Part shown: positions 18,485-26,912 of the stretch, one piece after another
Numbering within the stretch: position 1 is the first letter of the stretch
Layout of the letters: each line of letters begins with the position of its first letter
Source of the DNA: Ancylomarina longa
GTDB lineage: Bacteria > Bacteroidota > Bacteroidia > Bacteroidales > Marinifilaceae
NCBI RefSeq assembly: GCF_003996985.1
Contig: NZ_RJJX01000002.1
Coordinates: 124,001-188,000 of the forward strand
Reading direction: 5' to 3'
Length of the DNA: 64,000 bases
Position numbers and translations under genes: made by a program
The notes under the pieces: generated by a model
Seen by the model: the letters and a program-made list of their open reading frames with translations, nothing else
Told to the model about the DNA's origin: nothing
Database searches by the model: none

Positions 18485-18865
18485 TCATACCTCATCTTCA
18501 ATCATTTCGAATGGTATTTTTATAATAGACTGATAATCTTCCCCAGCCTCAAGCATATCCTCATCATCAGTTTCATAATGCCAGTTAATGCTTACTTTAT
18601 GTCCCCTTTTGAAAATACCCTCCAATTTTTTAAACACATCTAACAAACATTTAGACGAACTTGTATTGAAATATTCCAATTTCACAACAACAGTAGTAAG
18701 TTCCTCGGGACTTCCAATATAAGAGTCTAACCATTCCATAATTGGCTTGTAAAAATCAAGTGAATTTTCCGGAATTGATCTTCCTTCAATTAAAAATGTA
18801 CCTGTACTAGGATCAAAGTTAATACTTGGTGTTTTAGGACTACCTTTTAGAACAAGTGAATTCAT
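18485..18865 (-). CDS. SiaC-family (DUF1987) regulatory phosphoprotein
   Basis: A 126-residue protein of the DUF1987/SiaC family. In Pseudomonas, SiaC is phosphorylated by SiaB and dephosphorylated by SiaA, and controls a diguanylate cyclase. Family features visible are the start LVLKGSPKTPSINFDPSTG, the VVVKLEYFNTSSSKCLLDVF segment carrying the candidate phospho-acceptor Thr/Ser residues (~67-71), and the acidic DEDMLEAGEDY region. It follows a SiaB-type kinase gene by 22 bp on the same strand, so the pair is probably translated from one message. The downstream partner is unknown; no GGDEF gene is in the window. Confidence 0.85.
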   Translation of the reverse strand: MNSLVLKGSPKTPSINFDPSTGTFLIEGRSIPENSLDFYKPIMEWLDSYIGSPEELTTVVVKLEYFNTSSSKCLLDVFKKLEGIFKRGHKVSINWHYETDDEDMLEAGEDYQSIIKIPFEMIEDEV

Positions 18866-18887
18866 ATATGTTTGTTTTAAGGTTTTT

Positions 18888-19427
18888 TTAAATAATTACA
18901 TCAATAGATAGAAATAAGTAACTTTCATTATACTCCAGAAACTGATATTCCATATTATTACCACTCTTTCTGGCAATATCAACAATTCCTAAGCCTCCTC
19001 CGCCTTTTTCAGAAAACTCATCATTATTTAATATAAGGCGATACAAACTCTGAGTTTCATCCGAAGATAAGGTATTAATTTGGTCAATTCTGTCACGAAT
19101 GAGTTTTAAACCATCAATTTTAAGAAAATTACCTGCGCTAATACGATATTGCATTCCTTCATCGCGCATAATTAAAACACCAAATTTAGAATAAGGTAAG
19201 CTCAATTCCGGAGGTACTTCACCATGATGATAAAGGTTCTGAACCAACTCCACAATAACATTAAAAATCTTCTTATAAATCTTTGGAGATTCATTATTCT
19301 TATGCAATATATCTTCAATGGAACTCAGTATTTCAGTAACATTTTGGTCTTCTATACATCCTTTGTAGTAAAAAATAGCATCCTCGTCTATTTTTTCGCT
19401 GTACCACTGATTAAGATCAAAATTCAT
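18888..19427 (-). CDS. SiaB-family protein kinase (HATPase-like)
   Basis: A 179-residue GHKL-type kinase of the SiaB (DUF6272) family. The N-box-like helix IFNVIVELVQNLYHHGE and the glycine-rich lid segment EKGGGGLGIVDIARKSG are clear; no histidine-kinase phospho-acceptor domain is present. It is expected to phosphorylate the SiaC-like protein encoded immediately downstream. The cognate phosphatase is not adjacent; the receiver-PP2C protein at 36698 is a candidate by domain type only. A TATATTTG promoter -7 element precedes the gene at 19456-19463. Confidence 0.83.
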   Translation of the reverse strand: MNFDLNQWYSEKIDEDAIFYYKGCIEDQNVTEILSSIEDILHKNNESPKIYKKIFNVIVELVQNLYHHGEVPPELSLPYSKFGVLIMRDEGMQYRISAGNFLKIDGLKLIRDRIDQINTLSSDETQSLYRLILNNDEFSEKGGGGLGIVDIARKSGNNMEYQFLEYNESYLFLSIDVII

Positions 19428-19455
19428 AGATGAATTAATTATTGTTACCCGAAGA

Positions 19456-19463
19456 CAAATATA
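19456..19463 (-). promoter_or_regulatory. -7 promoter element of the SiaB/SiaC-type pair
   Basis: TATATTTG on the minus strand fits TAnnTTTG exactly, 29 bp before the start codon at 19427. No -33 element at standard spacing is evident. Confidence 0.45.
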
Positions 19464-19516
19464 ACAAATTATCGCAAAGCTAAAAGAGAAGACTTATCAA
19501 ATTCAAGACACATAAT

Positions 19517-20683
19517 CTAATCTCGCTTTGTATATTTATCCTTCTTTTTCCCCTCATACATCGAGTATTTCTGAAATTTACATTCCAGCGGACCATTAAA
19601 TAAACTTATACTACGAGAAGGACGTAAAGCAATACTGTTAAAGCTCTCCTTGGCATAACTCAAAATCCAAGCGTCATATCCCATAAAATGATGTTTTAAT
19701 CTTTCCCCGATCATTGAATACAACCCGTCGAGATCCCGTAGCTTTAATCTCTCGCCATAAGGAGGATTTGTGATTAACAATCCTTTTTCAACAGGAGGTG
19801 TAAATTGCTGAAAAGGAATTACATTCAATTTAATTTTTCTTATTAAACCTGCATTTCGAATATTTGCTTCTGCAATTTCCATAGCCAAATCAGAAATATC
19901 AGCTCCAATTATTTGTCCGTCGAAATCAACTTCCGTTTCATCATTATAGATTTCATCCCATAGTTCCTCATCAAAATCTCTCCACTTTTGAAATCCAAAT
20001 TCCTTACGATATAATCCTGGCGGAATATTATAGGCAATTAAAGCGGCTTCAATTAAAATAGTTCCCGAACCACACATCGGATCAATAAAATTGGATTTCT
20101 TATCCCAATCGGAAAGAAGAATCAATCCTGCCGCCAAGACCTCATTCAATGGTGCTGCAGTTTCACCAACCCTATATCCTCTTTTATGCAAAGATTCGCC
20201 AGAACTATCTAAAGAGACAGTGCAAGTATTTCTATCAATATGAACATTGATTCTAAGGCTTGGATTTACCACTCGCACAGAAGGACGATCGCCTGTTTTG
20301 TAGAAAAATTGATCCACAATAGCATCTTTCACTCTATAGGTAACGAATTGTGAATGCTTAAAATCTTCCGAACTAACAGTGGAATCAATTGCAATTGTAT
20401 CCTTATTGGCAATATACTTTCCCCAATCTATTTCTTGAATTCCCTTATACAACTCATCCGTGTCATGAGCAGTAAATTTGTGGATTGGTTTGATTACACG
20501 AGTAGCCGTTCTCAAATGCAAATTTGTTTTATAGAGCAAAGTCTTATCTCCCACAAAGCTAACAGCACGCTTTAATATCCGAATTTCTTCGGCTCCCAGT
20601 TGTTCTAATTCCTTAGATAAAACTTCTTCTAAACCTTGAAAGGTTTTTGCTATTAATCTGAATTTACCCGAGTCTTTCTTCAA
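19517..20683 (-). CDS. THUMP-domain class I rRNA methyltransferase (RlmL N-terminal/YpsC-like)
   Basis: A 388-residue SAM-dependent methyltransferase that probably makes N2-methylguanosine in 23S rRNA. The N-terminal ferredoxin-like and THUMP regions (about 1-155) are followed by a UPF0020 methyltransferase domain with SAM-binding DPMCGSGT at 201-208 and the catalytic NPPYGERL at 306-313. The length corresponds to the N-terminal half of E. coli RlmL, without the RlmK part, as in Gram-positive YpsC. It stands alone between the SiaB-type gene and ctpA, all on the minus strand. Confidence 0.9.
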   Translation of the reverse strand: MKKDSGKFRLIAKTFQGLEEVLSKELEQLGAEEIRILKRAVSFVGDKTLLYKTNLHLRTATRVIKPIHKFTAHDTDELYKGIQEIDWGKYIANKDTIAIDSTVSSEDFKHSQFVTYRVKDAIVDQFFYKTGDRPSVRVVNPSLRINVHIDRNTCTVSLDSSGESLHKRGYRVGETAAPLNEVLAAGLILLSDWDKKSNFIDPMCGSGTILIEAALIAYNIPPGLYRKEFGFQKWRDFDEELWDEIYNDETEVDFDGQIIGADISDLAMEIAEANIRNAGLIRKIKLNVIPFQQFTPPVEKGLLITNPPYGERLKLRDLDGLYSMIGERLKHHFMGYDAWILSYAKESFNSIALRPSRSISLFNGPLECKFQKYSMYEGKKKDKYTKRD

Positions 20684-20826
20684 AACTATCTTTTTAATTC
20701 TACGTCCAAATTATTTCAATTCTCCAAATCCATGAAAATATCTTTACACTTTCATTACCGATCCGAATTTCGGCTACAAAATTAATCTTTACCAACTAAA
20801 AACATAGACTTTTAAAAATATAATCG

Positions 20827-20864
20827 AAAAAAAAGCCGAAAGAATTGTCTTTCGGCTTTTTTTT
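20827..20864. terminator. Terminator of the ctpA-like gene
   Basis: AGCCGAAAGA (20834-20843) pairs perfectly with TCTTTCGGCT (20848-20857) around a four-base loop, with eight or more A or T residues on both sides. It lies directly after the stop of the minus-strand protease gene. Confidence 0.88.
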
Positions 20865-22483
20865 TAATTTGCATTATTTTTTAATCCGTTATCGTAGAGT
20901 TTTGGATTTTCCAATACGCTTATTGCTTTCAGTATAAAATCGTTCTTTTTATTTACTATCTTATAATATTCTGAACTATCCCACAGATCTCTTGCCAACA
21001 AAGCTTTGATATGCAATTTCAGATCATCAACAACAGCAAGATAATCCGACTCATTTTTTTCTATTCCTTGCTTTTCCCCTAATGCAACCAATTCGGAAAG
21101 CATAGAATCACTAACTTCAAAATCCTTCATAAATTTTTCAAATTTTGGATATTTCTTTTTTAGTTGATCTCTATTTTCATCCATATAATTAACGACAAAA
21201 GGATAAATTACATTTTTCCGAACCAACAAATTGAAATACTTATAATTAAGACTTGTATCTATTGGTATAAATATATCAGGCATGATACCACCACCACCAT
21301 AAACCGTACGTTTATTGATTAAAGTACTATATTTTAGGGAATCTGGGAATTGGATACTATCTGCACTAATCATTTCTCCAGATTTGAATCGCTTCAATAT
21401 ATCCATATGATAATCCTCCAAGCCTTTATTATATGGTTTTTGAATACAGCGCCCAGTTGGAGTATAATAATGTGCAGTAGTAAGACGAATCATCGATCCA
21501 TCAGACAAAGGAAATTGTCTTTGAACCAGCCCCTTACCAAAAGATCGTCTTCCGATGATAATTCCTCTGTCCCAATCCTGTATTGCGCCTGAAACAATTT
21601 CGGAAGCAGATGCTGATCCCTCATCCAATAGTATTACAACTTTTCCATTTTTAAATATCCCAGCTTCAGTGGATCGATTCTCTCGGCGTGGAGTAGTTAG
21701 CCCTTTAGTATAAACAATTAATTGATTAGCATCCATAAACTGATCCACAATATTTATAGCTGCTTGCATGTATCCACCACCATTACCTCTTAAATCAAGC
21801 ACTAAATTCTTCATGTTTTGAGATTTCAACTTCAACAAAGCTTCAAGAAATTCCTCTGAAGTAGTAGCGGCAAATCGATTCAGTTTGATATATCCAATAT
21901 TTTTAGTGAGCAAATAGGCAGCATCCAGACTATGAATAGGAATGTTATCCCGAGTAATAATAAATTCCAATAGCTCTTTTTCAGATTTTCTTTTTACGTA
22001 AATAGTCACTACAGTTCCTTTCTCTCCCCGTAAGCGTTTACGCACGCCCATATTTTTCAAGCCCGTTCCAGCAACATTCTCCTCTCCTATCTTCACAATT
22101 CTATCCCCTGCTCTTAACCCAACCTTCTCTGATGGTCCTCCAGGAATTGTTGCAACCACCATCAAGGTATCACGCAAAATATTAAATTGAATACCAATTC
22201 CACTAAAACTGCCTTGTAATGGCTCATTCATTTCCTTAATCTCATCCTTACTGATATAAATAGAATGAGGATCTAAATCCGCAAGTACTTTAACAATAGC
22301 ATCCTCGGTAAGATGCTCTACGTTTACAGTGTCCACATAAAAGGCATCGATTAGCGCCAATAAATTCTGATATTTAATGGCCTGATTCTTTACGGATTGT
22401 GCTTTTGCGGTACCTACGCATAACAAAGATGTGAATACAATAAGGGTAATCACATTCCTCAAAAAATTTCTCAAACTACTCAT
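20864..22483 (-). CDS. S41-family C-terminal processing peptidase (CtpA/Prc-like)
   Basis: A 539-residue exported serine protease. A signal peptide (about residues 10-29, ending AKAQ) is followed by a short N-terminal helical region, a PDZ domain (~88-165, with GIGIQF and GLRAGDRIVKIG), and the S41 catalytic domain. Catalytic serine lies in the GSASAS motif at 289-294 and the lysine in SFGKG at K317. Such proteases degrade or trim misfolded or tagged periplasmic proteins by their C-termini. It is single-gene with a strong terminator, divergent from the receiver-Hpt gene at 22588. Confidence 0.92.
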   Translation of the reverse strand: MSSLRNFLRNVITLIVFTSLLCVGTAKAQSVKNQAIKYQNLLALIDAFYVDTVNVEHLTEDAIVKVLADLDPHSIYISKDEIKEMNEPLQGSFSGIGIQFNILRDTLMVVATIPGGPSEKVGLRAGDRIVKIGEENVAGTGLKNMGVRKRLRGEKGTVVTIYVKRKSEKELLEFIITRDNIPIHSLDAAYLLTKNIGYIKLNRFAATTSEEFLEALLKLKSQNMKNLVLDLRGNGGGYMQAAINIVDQFMDANQLIVYTKGLTTPRRENRSTEAGIFKNGKVVILLDEGSASASEIVSGAIQDWDRGIIIGRRSFGKGLVQRQFPLSDGSMIRLTTAHYYTPTGRCIQKPYNKGLEDYHMDILKRFKSGEMISADSIQFPDSLKYSTLINKRTVYGGGGIMPDIFIPIDTSLNYKYFNLLVRKNVIYPFVVNYMDENRDQLKKKYPKFEKFMKDFEVSDSMLSELVALGEKQGIEKNESDYLAVVDDLKLHIKALLARDLWDSSEYYKIVNKKNDFILKAISVLENPKLYDNGLKNNAN

Positions 22484-22587
22484 ATAAATTATGCTTTTTA
22501 ATAAAATTTACGCAAATTGAATATACTTTTAGAACTCCACGAAAGATACAATCTTTTTAAGAAATCTAGGCATTGAAATCCATAAAT

Positions 22588-23322
22588 ATGAAACATAAAC
22601 CCAACATATTACTTGTCGGATTCCAAAACCATTTGGAGATTGAATCTATGCCTAATATTTCCTTTGCCAAATGTCAAAATAAAACACAAGCCCTAGAACA
22701 ACTAATCGAAATAGATTTTGATTTAATCATCAGTAAATTTACAATTGAAAATTCGAGCGCTATAGAATTTACAGAAGATTTAGAAGGTTTAAAATCCTAT
22801 TTCGCAAAAATAAAAAATAAACATTTTAAACTTCTGGTTCTCACCTCTTCCCAAGCAGAGGAAGTTTTGTGTAAGGATAATAAAATCTTATTTTATCCTG
22901 ATAGTCTGGACCTAGAGTCACTAATTACAAAGTTAGTTGATTTACCTAGAGAAGTTAAACAAAAATTACACCAAGCTGCCATTATCGATTTTAAAGAACT
23001 ATTTATACGAGTCGATAATAATCGGGAATTTATTAAGGGCGTAATGACAAAATTCTTTAAGGTTTGGAAATCCAGGATTGAGGATATTCAAACTCCGCTA
23101 TCTAAGAAAGAATATAATAAAGCAAAGGATGCTGCTCACAAATTAAAAGGTGTACTAGCTAATTTTTCGATGCAAAAAGCAAGAATTACCATTATTGATT
23201 TGGAAAAATTAATCTTAGATCAGGATCAAGATGCAGCTATCTTTAAACTCAGCGAACTGATTGATGAAATTGAAAAAGCAAAAAGCTTTATGGAAGCAAA
23301 TCAGGATTTATTTAAAAATTAG
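22588..23322 (+). CDS. Degenerate receiver plus Hpt phosphotransfer protein
   Basis: A 244-residue protein. Residues ~5-118 have the length and strand pattern of a response-regulator receiver (start NILLVGF; LLVLTSS near strand 4), but the acidic pair after strand 1 is missing and the phospho-acceptor position reads DLIISKF with Ser49 instead of Asp. Residues ~130-240 form an Hpt domain with the phospho-accepting H184 in AAHKLKGVLANF. The protein could therefore pass phosphate through H184 while its receiver-like part acts only in binding. The ATG at 22588 is chosen over a TTG at 22573. No kinase is adjacent. Confidence 0.75.
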   Translation: MKHKPNILLVGFQNHLEIESMPNISFAKCQNKTQALEQLIEIDFDLIISKFTIENSSAIEFTEDLEGLKSYFAKIKNKHFKLLVLTSSQAEEVLCKDNKILFYPDSLDLESLITKLVDLPREVKQKLHQAAIIDFKELFIRVDNNREFIKGVMTKFFKVWKSRIEDIQTPLSKKEYNKAKDAAHKLKGVLANFSMQKARITIIDLEKLILDQDQDAAIFKLSELIDEIEKAKSFMEANQDLFKN

Positions 23323-23545
23323 ATTTAATACACAACTTATCTTTTCATACTTACCTCTATTTATTTAACATTTCAACATAAACTAAACCTAGATAGGATC
23401 CATTTTCCCTAACATAAGTAATGCGTCAAAGACCAATTTTAATAGAGAATATTAATCTTTTATCCCAAAGGCAGTAATTATAATCTACAAATTAGTACCT
23501 CGAAACTCTCAATTAGGAAATAATGGAATTAATTTTAAGTTAGAC

Positions 23546-23574
23546 AAAAAAAAGCAGCACTTTTCAGGTACTGC
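23546..23574 (-). terminator. Terminator of guaA
   Basis: In the minus direction GCAGTAC pairs with GTGCTGC (one wobble) around CTGAAAA, followed by eight T residues. It lies 33 bp after the guaA stop codon. Confidence 0.75.
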
Positions 23575-23606
23575 CTTATTATTTTATATCTGTAATTTTC
23601 TCGAAA

Positions 23607-25136
23607 TTATTCCCACTCAATAGTTGCTGGTGGTTTTGAACTAATGTCGTACACCACACGATTTACCCCTTTAACGTTATTGATGATTTGATTGGAAATC
23701 TTCGCCAAAAACTCATAAGGTAAATGAGACCAGTCTGCAGTCATACCATCTGTAGATCCCACGGCACGAAGGGCCACCACCCTCTCATAAGTTCGTTCAT
23801 CTCCCATCACACCAACTGACTGAATTGGCAGCAAAATAGCTCCTGCTTGCCAAACCTCGTGATACAATCCATCCGATTTCAGTCCTGAAATATAAATATC
23901 ATCTACCTCCTGCAAAATTTGAACTTTTTCTGGAGTAATATCACCTAGTATACGAATCGCCAATCCTGGTCCTGGAAATGGATGACGCTGAATAAATTTA
24001 TCTTCCAGCCCCATGCTTTTTCCTACACGACGAACCTCATCTTTAAACAATAAACGCAAAGGTTCAACTACCTTAAGTTTCATATAATCAGGTAAACCAC
24101 CTACGTTGTGATGCGATTTTATAGTTTGAGAAGGACCATTAACAGATAAAGACTCAATTACATCGGGATAGATAGTTCCTTGTCCCAACCATTTTGCATC
24201 TTCTATTTTATGTGATTCCTCATCAAAAACATCAACAAAAGTATTTCCTATAATTTTTCGCTTTGTTTCAGGATCAGATACTCCTGCTAATTTCTTGAGA
24301 AATCTTTCTCCGGCATCAACACCAATTACATTTAATCCAAGAACTTCATATTTCTTCAAGACATTGTAAAATTCGTTCTTTCGCAATAATCCATTATCCA
24401 CGAAAATGCAATACAAATTTTCACCAATGGCTTTGTGTAATAACATTGCTGCTACAGTTGAATCAACACCTCCAGATAATCCAAGAATTACCTTATCATC
24501 ACCAATTTTAGCTTTAAGTTCCGTAACCGTACTTTCAACAAATGAATCCGGAGTCCAATCCTGCGCACATCCGCATATACCAACCACATAATTTTTCAAT
24601 AATTCCTTACCTTCTGTGCTATGATATACTTCAGGGTGAAATTGAATTCCATAAGTATTTTCACCTTCAATTGTAAATGCCGCATTTGCAACATCTGCTG
24701 TACTCGCTATCACTTTGAAGTTGGATGGCATCTTTTCAATGGTATCTCCATGTGACATCCAAACCTGTGAGTTTAGACTGATATTTTTAAATAGAGAATT
24801 ACTATCATCTACAAAAGTTAGATTTGCACGTCCATATTCTCTTTTATTAGAAGCCATCACTTCCCCTCCAAAACAATGAGCCAAATGCTGTGCTCCATAG
24901 CAAACACCCAATAAAGGAAGCTTGGCTTTCATCTCTGATAAATCTGGGATTGGGGCTTTTGGATCACGAACGGAAAACGGACTTCCCGAAAGAATTACAC
25001 CTTTTACCGAATCATCCAAAACTGGATAATTATTATAAGGGTGAATTTCGCAATACACGTTTAATTCACGTACACGTCTTGCTATTAGCTGTGTGTACTG
25101 TGAGCCAAAATCTAAAATTAGAATTTTTTCCTGCAT
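23607..25136 (-). CDS. guaA: GMP synthase (glutamine-hydrolysing)
   Basis: A 509-residue cytoplasmic enzyme converting XMP to GMP with glutamine and ATP. The class I glutamine amidotransferase domain has the catalytic triad C79 (GVCYGAQ), H167 and E169 (FHPEV). The ATP pyrophosphatase P-loop SGGVDS is at 221-226, and the C-terminal dimerisation domain ends with the family signature KPPATIEWE. The start at 25136 ([16 protein letters not shown]) is conserved; an upstream ATG at 25193 would add 19 residues and overlap a promoter -7 element. It is preceded by 25183-25190 TATCTTTG and ended by its own terminator, so it is monocistronic. Confidence 0.96.
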   Translation of the reverse strand: MQEKILILDFGSQYTQLIARRVRELNVYCEIHPYNNYPVLDDSVKGVILSGSPFSVRDPKAPIPDLSEMKAKLPLLGVCYGAQHLAHCFGGEVMASNKREYGRANLTFVDDSNSLFKNISLNSQVWMSHGDTIEKMPSNFKVIASTADVANAAFTIEGENTYGIQFHPEVYHSTEGKELLKNYVVGICGCAQDWTPDSFVESTVTELKAKIGDDKVILGLSGGVDSTVAAMLLHKAIGENLYCIFVDNGLLRKNEFYNVLKKYEVLGLNVIGVDAGERFLKKLAGVSDPETKRKIIGNTFVDVFDEESHKIEDAKWLGQGTIYPDVIESLSVNGPSQTIKSHHNVGGLPDYMKLKVVEPLRLLFKDEVRRVGKSMGLEDKFIQRHPFPGPGLAIRILGDITPEKVQILQEVDDIYISGLKSDGLYHEVWQAGAILLPIQSVGVMGDERTYERVVALRAVGSTDGMTADWSHLPYEFLAKISNQIINNVKGVNRVVYDISSKPPATIEWE

Positions 25137-25182
25137 AAATTTCTGTAAAATTGATGGTTGTTCATAGTCACTATTTGGCGTA

Positions 25183-25190
25183 CAAAGATA
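25183..25190 (-). promoter_or_regulatory. -7 promoter element of guaA
   Basis: TATCTTTG on the minus strand, an exact TAnnTTTG match, 47 bp before the start codon. A -33 element is not obvious. Confidence 0.5.
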
Positions 25191-25249
25191 CACAAATTTA
25201 TTTCTGACGAGTTACAGTGACTCGATTTCCAAAACTATTTGATACATTC

Positions 25250-25513
25250 TTATTTGTACTTAACTATTAAGATCAAAATAGTAATGGTAAGCCCCAAGGT
25301 AATTGCATTAGCTACAATTATGGGCCAAGATTGAATAGCTATTCCGTAAATTAGCCAAAGAATGATGCCAATTGTAAAAATGGTGTACATTCCTAAAGAA
25401 AGATCCTTAGTTTGCTTTGTTTGAATAACCCTAATAGCCTGAGGAACGAAAGAAATAGTTGTACAAAATGCTGCAGCAAAACCTAAAAAAGAAGTGAAAC
25501 TTGTTAAACCCAT
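25250..25513 (-). CDS. SemiSWEET (PQ-loop/MtN3) sugar transporter
   Basis: An 87-residue membrane protein with three hydrophobic helices, the size and layout of bacterial SemiSWEET half-transporters, which dimerise to move sugars down a gradient. The signature TTISFVPQAIRVIQTKQTKDLSLGMY contains the PQ motif of helix 1 and the connecting loop. The region LWLIYGIAIQSWPIIVANAITLGL carries the conserved Asn of helix 3. Substrate is not predictable. It stands between guaA and the C1 peptidase on the minus strand without a tight operon link. Confidence 0.9.
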   Translation of the reverse strand: MGLTSFTSFLGFAAAFCTTISFVPQAIRVIQTKQTKDLSLGMYTIFTIGIILWLIYGIAIQSWPIIVANAITLGLTITILILIVKYK

Positions 25514-25563
25514 TTCATTATGCTTTTAATAATTGTGAAAGAAATAATGGTTCAACTTACAAT

Positions 25564-25595
25564 AAAAAAAAGCCCCTGTCAAATTTGACAGGGGC
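25564..25595 (-). terminator. Terminator of the C1 peptidase gene
   Basis: GCCCCTGTCAAA and TTTGACAGGGGC form a perfect 12-bp inverted repeat with no unpaired loop base (25572-25595). A run of eight A residues on the plus strand becomes the T-tract in the minus direction. Confidence 0.88.
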
Positions 25596-25603
25596 AAGAA
25601 TAA

Positions 25604-26851
25604 TTATTTAAATTTTTTGAGTAGATCTTTCACTGCATCCTTATGGATTGTAAATCCCATCATCTTCAATTTCACGTAATCTTCCTGAAAGAAATAATAT
25701 CCAAACTCAGGAGAATTTTCATCAATATTTCTGGATCCAGAACTTGAATCTTTAATCAAATACCAATCTTTACCATTTTTATCAACATAGTAACCTATCA
25801 AGTGCATTCCATGATCGTCAGTAGTTGAACCATTTGAAAAACGCATCTGACGAGCATTTTCATTAATGTACTCCGAAGGAATATCGAAAGTAGGAACCAT
25901 TGCACAGTTGGTTGTTCTTAGAAATCCTGCTTCAGAAACATCACCACCAATACTCATTGTATAACCTTTACGAACGGCTGTCTTAACCACTTTCATAAAA
26001 TCATCTAGTGGAATATTGTAATACTCTTTTGAATGCCACCAGTTATCAGGCACCTTATATTCTACCTGTTTCCAATAAGGCTCTTGTTTGTAAGATAATA
26101 TCTCCACATAATCATCCATATTTAATTTTAGATAATCAGACAGATAGCTTTGTGGATTGTACTCTTTTCCTTCTACTCTAAATTTAGTTGGAGGAGTACC
26201 CATATAATGGTTCATGATAGCTTTGATCGTAGCCAATGCTTCGTCTTCATTCCATGCATTATTTTTCTTCACAGAATTCAAATAGGCCATCATTTCCTTA
26301 TACATTTTGGCATGAGTATAGAACTTACGACCATTTATTAAACCTGAGTATTCTGATTCAGGACAGGTACCATATTGTTTCCAAATTCTCGCAACAGCAT
26401 TTCCTTCAGAACCTTCATCAAATAAAGAATTTCCTCTTTCTTGAATGAAACGACGTGCTTTCTCGACATACTCCCAATAAACGGTGTACATTTCTGAAAT
26501 TTTTACTTGCCTTTGGTGCAAACGATATACTTCTGACTCATAATATGAAGTAGTTGAAAAACACCAGCATGTACCAGCATTACCTTGCGAGATTGTTCCT
26601 TGTGCCCATTGTGTATTATCCTTATATAAGGAAATTTTATTTGGTAAATCATAGGAGGACTGATCCATAAAGAATCTTTTATCCACATCTTTCTTTTCCA
26701 ACTTCTCATCTACCATTCGGATGTCCTTCATGATAGAGTTTTGGTAATATCCTGGCTGATATTCTTTGAAAATAGATTTATCTTGCTTCTGTTGTGCAAA
26801 ACCACCAAAGCAAAGACAAACAGCTGTTAATAATAAGGCTATTCGTTTCAT
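25604..26851 (-). CDS. C1-family (bleomycin hydrolase-like) cysteine peptidase
   Basis: A 415-residue exported papain-like peptidase of the aminopeptidase C/bleomycin hydrolase branch. A signal peptide (MKRIALLLTAVCLCFGGFAQ) precedes the catalytic site QGNAGTCWCFS with nucleophile C95. The histidine block DDHGMHLIGY lies near residues 345-354, and the third catalytic position is LIKDSSSG with D368 where papain-type enzymes usually have Asn (NSWG). The C-terminal part (YYFFQEDYVKLKMMGF) is typical of Bacteroidota homologues. It probably acts in the periplasm on peptides. It is monocistronic. Confidence 0.88.
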   Translation of the reverse strand: MKRIALLLTAVCLCFGGFAQQKQDKSIFKEYQPGYYQNSIMKDIRMVDEKLEKKDVDKRFFMDQSSYDLPNKISLYKDNTQWAQGTISQGNAGTCWCFSTTSYYESEVYRLHQRQVKISEMYTVYWEYVEKARRFIQERGNSLFDEGSEGNAVARIWKQYGTCPESEYSGLINGRKFYTHAKMYKEMMAYLNSVKKNNAWNEDEALATIKAIMNHYMGTPPTKFRVEGKEYNPQSYLSDYLKLNMDDYVEILSYKQEPYWKQVEYKVPDNWWHSKEYYNIPLDDFMKVVKTAVRKGYTMSIGGDVSEAGFLRTTNCAMVPTFDIPSEYINENARQMRFSNGSTTDDHGMHLIGYYVDKNGKDWYLIKDSSSGSRNIDENSPEFGYYFFQEDYVKLKMMGFTIHKDAVKDLLKKFK

Positions 26852-26912
26852 GTAATATTGTTTAAAAAGTAAGTTTTGAGGTGCTAAAGTAAAAAAACTT
26901 ATTCACTTTGAA

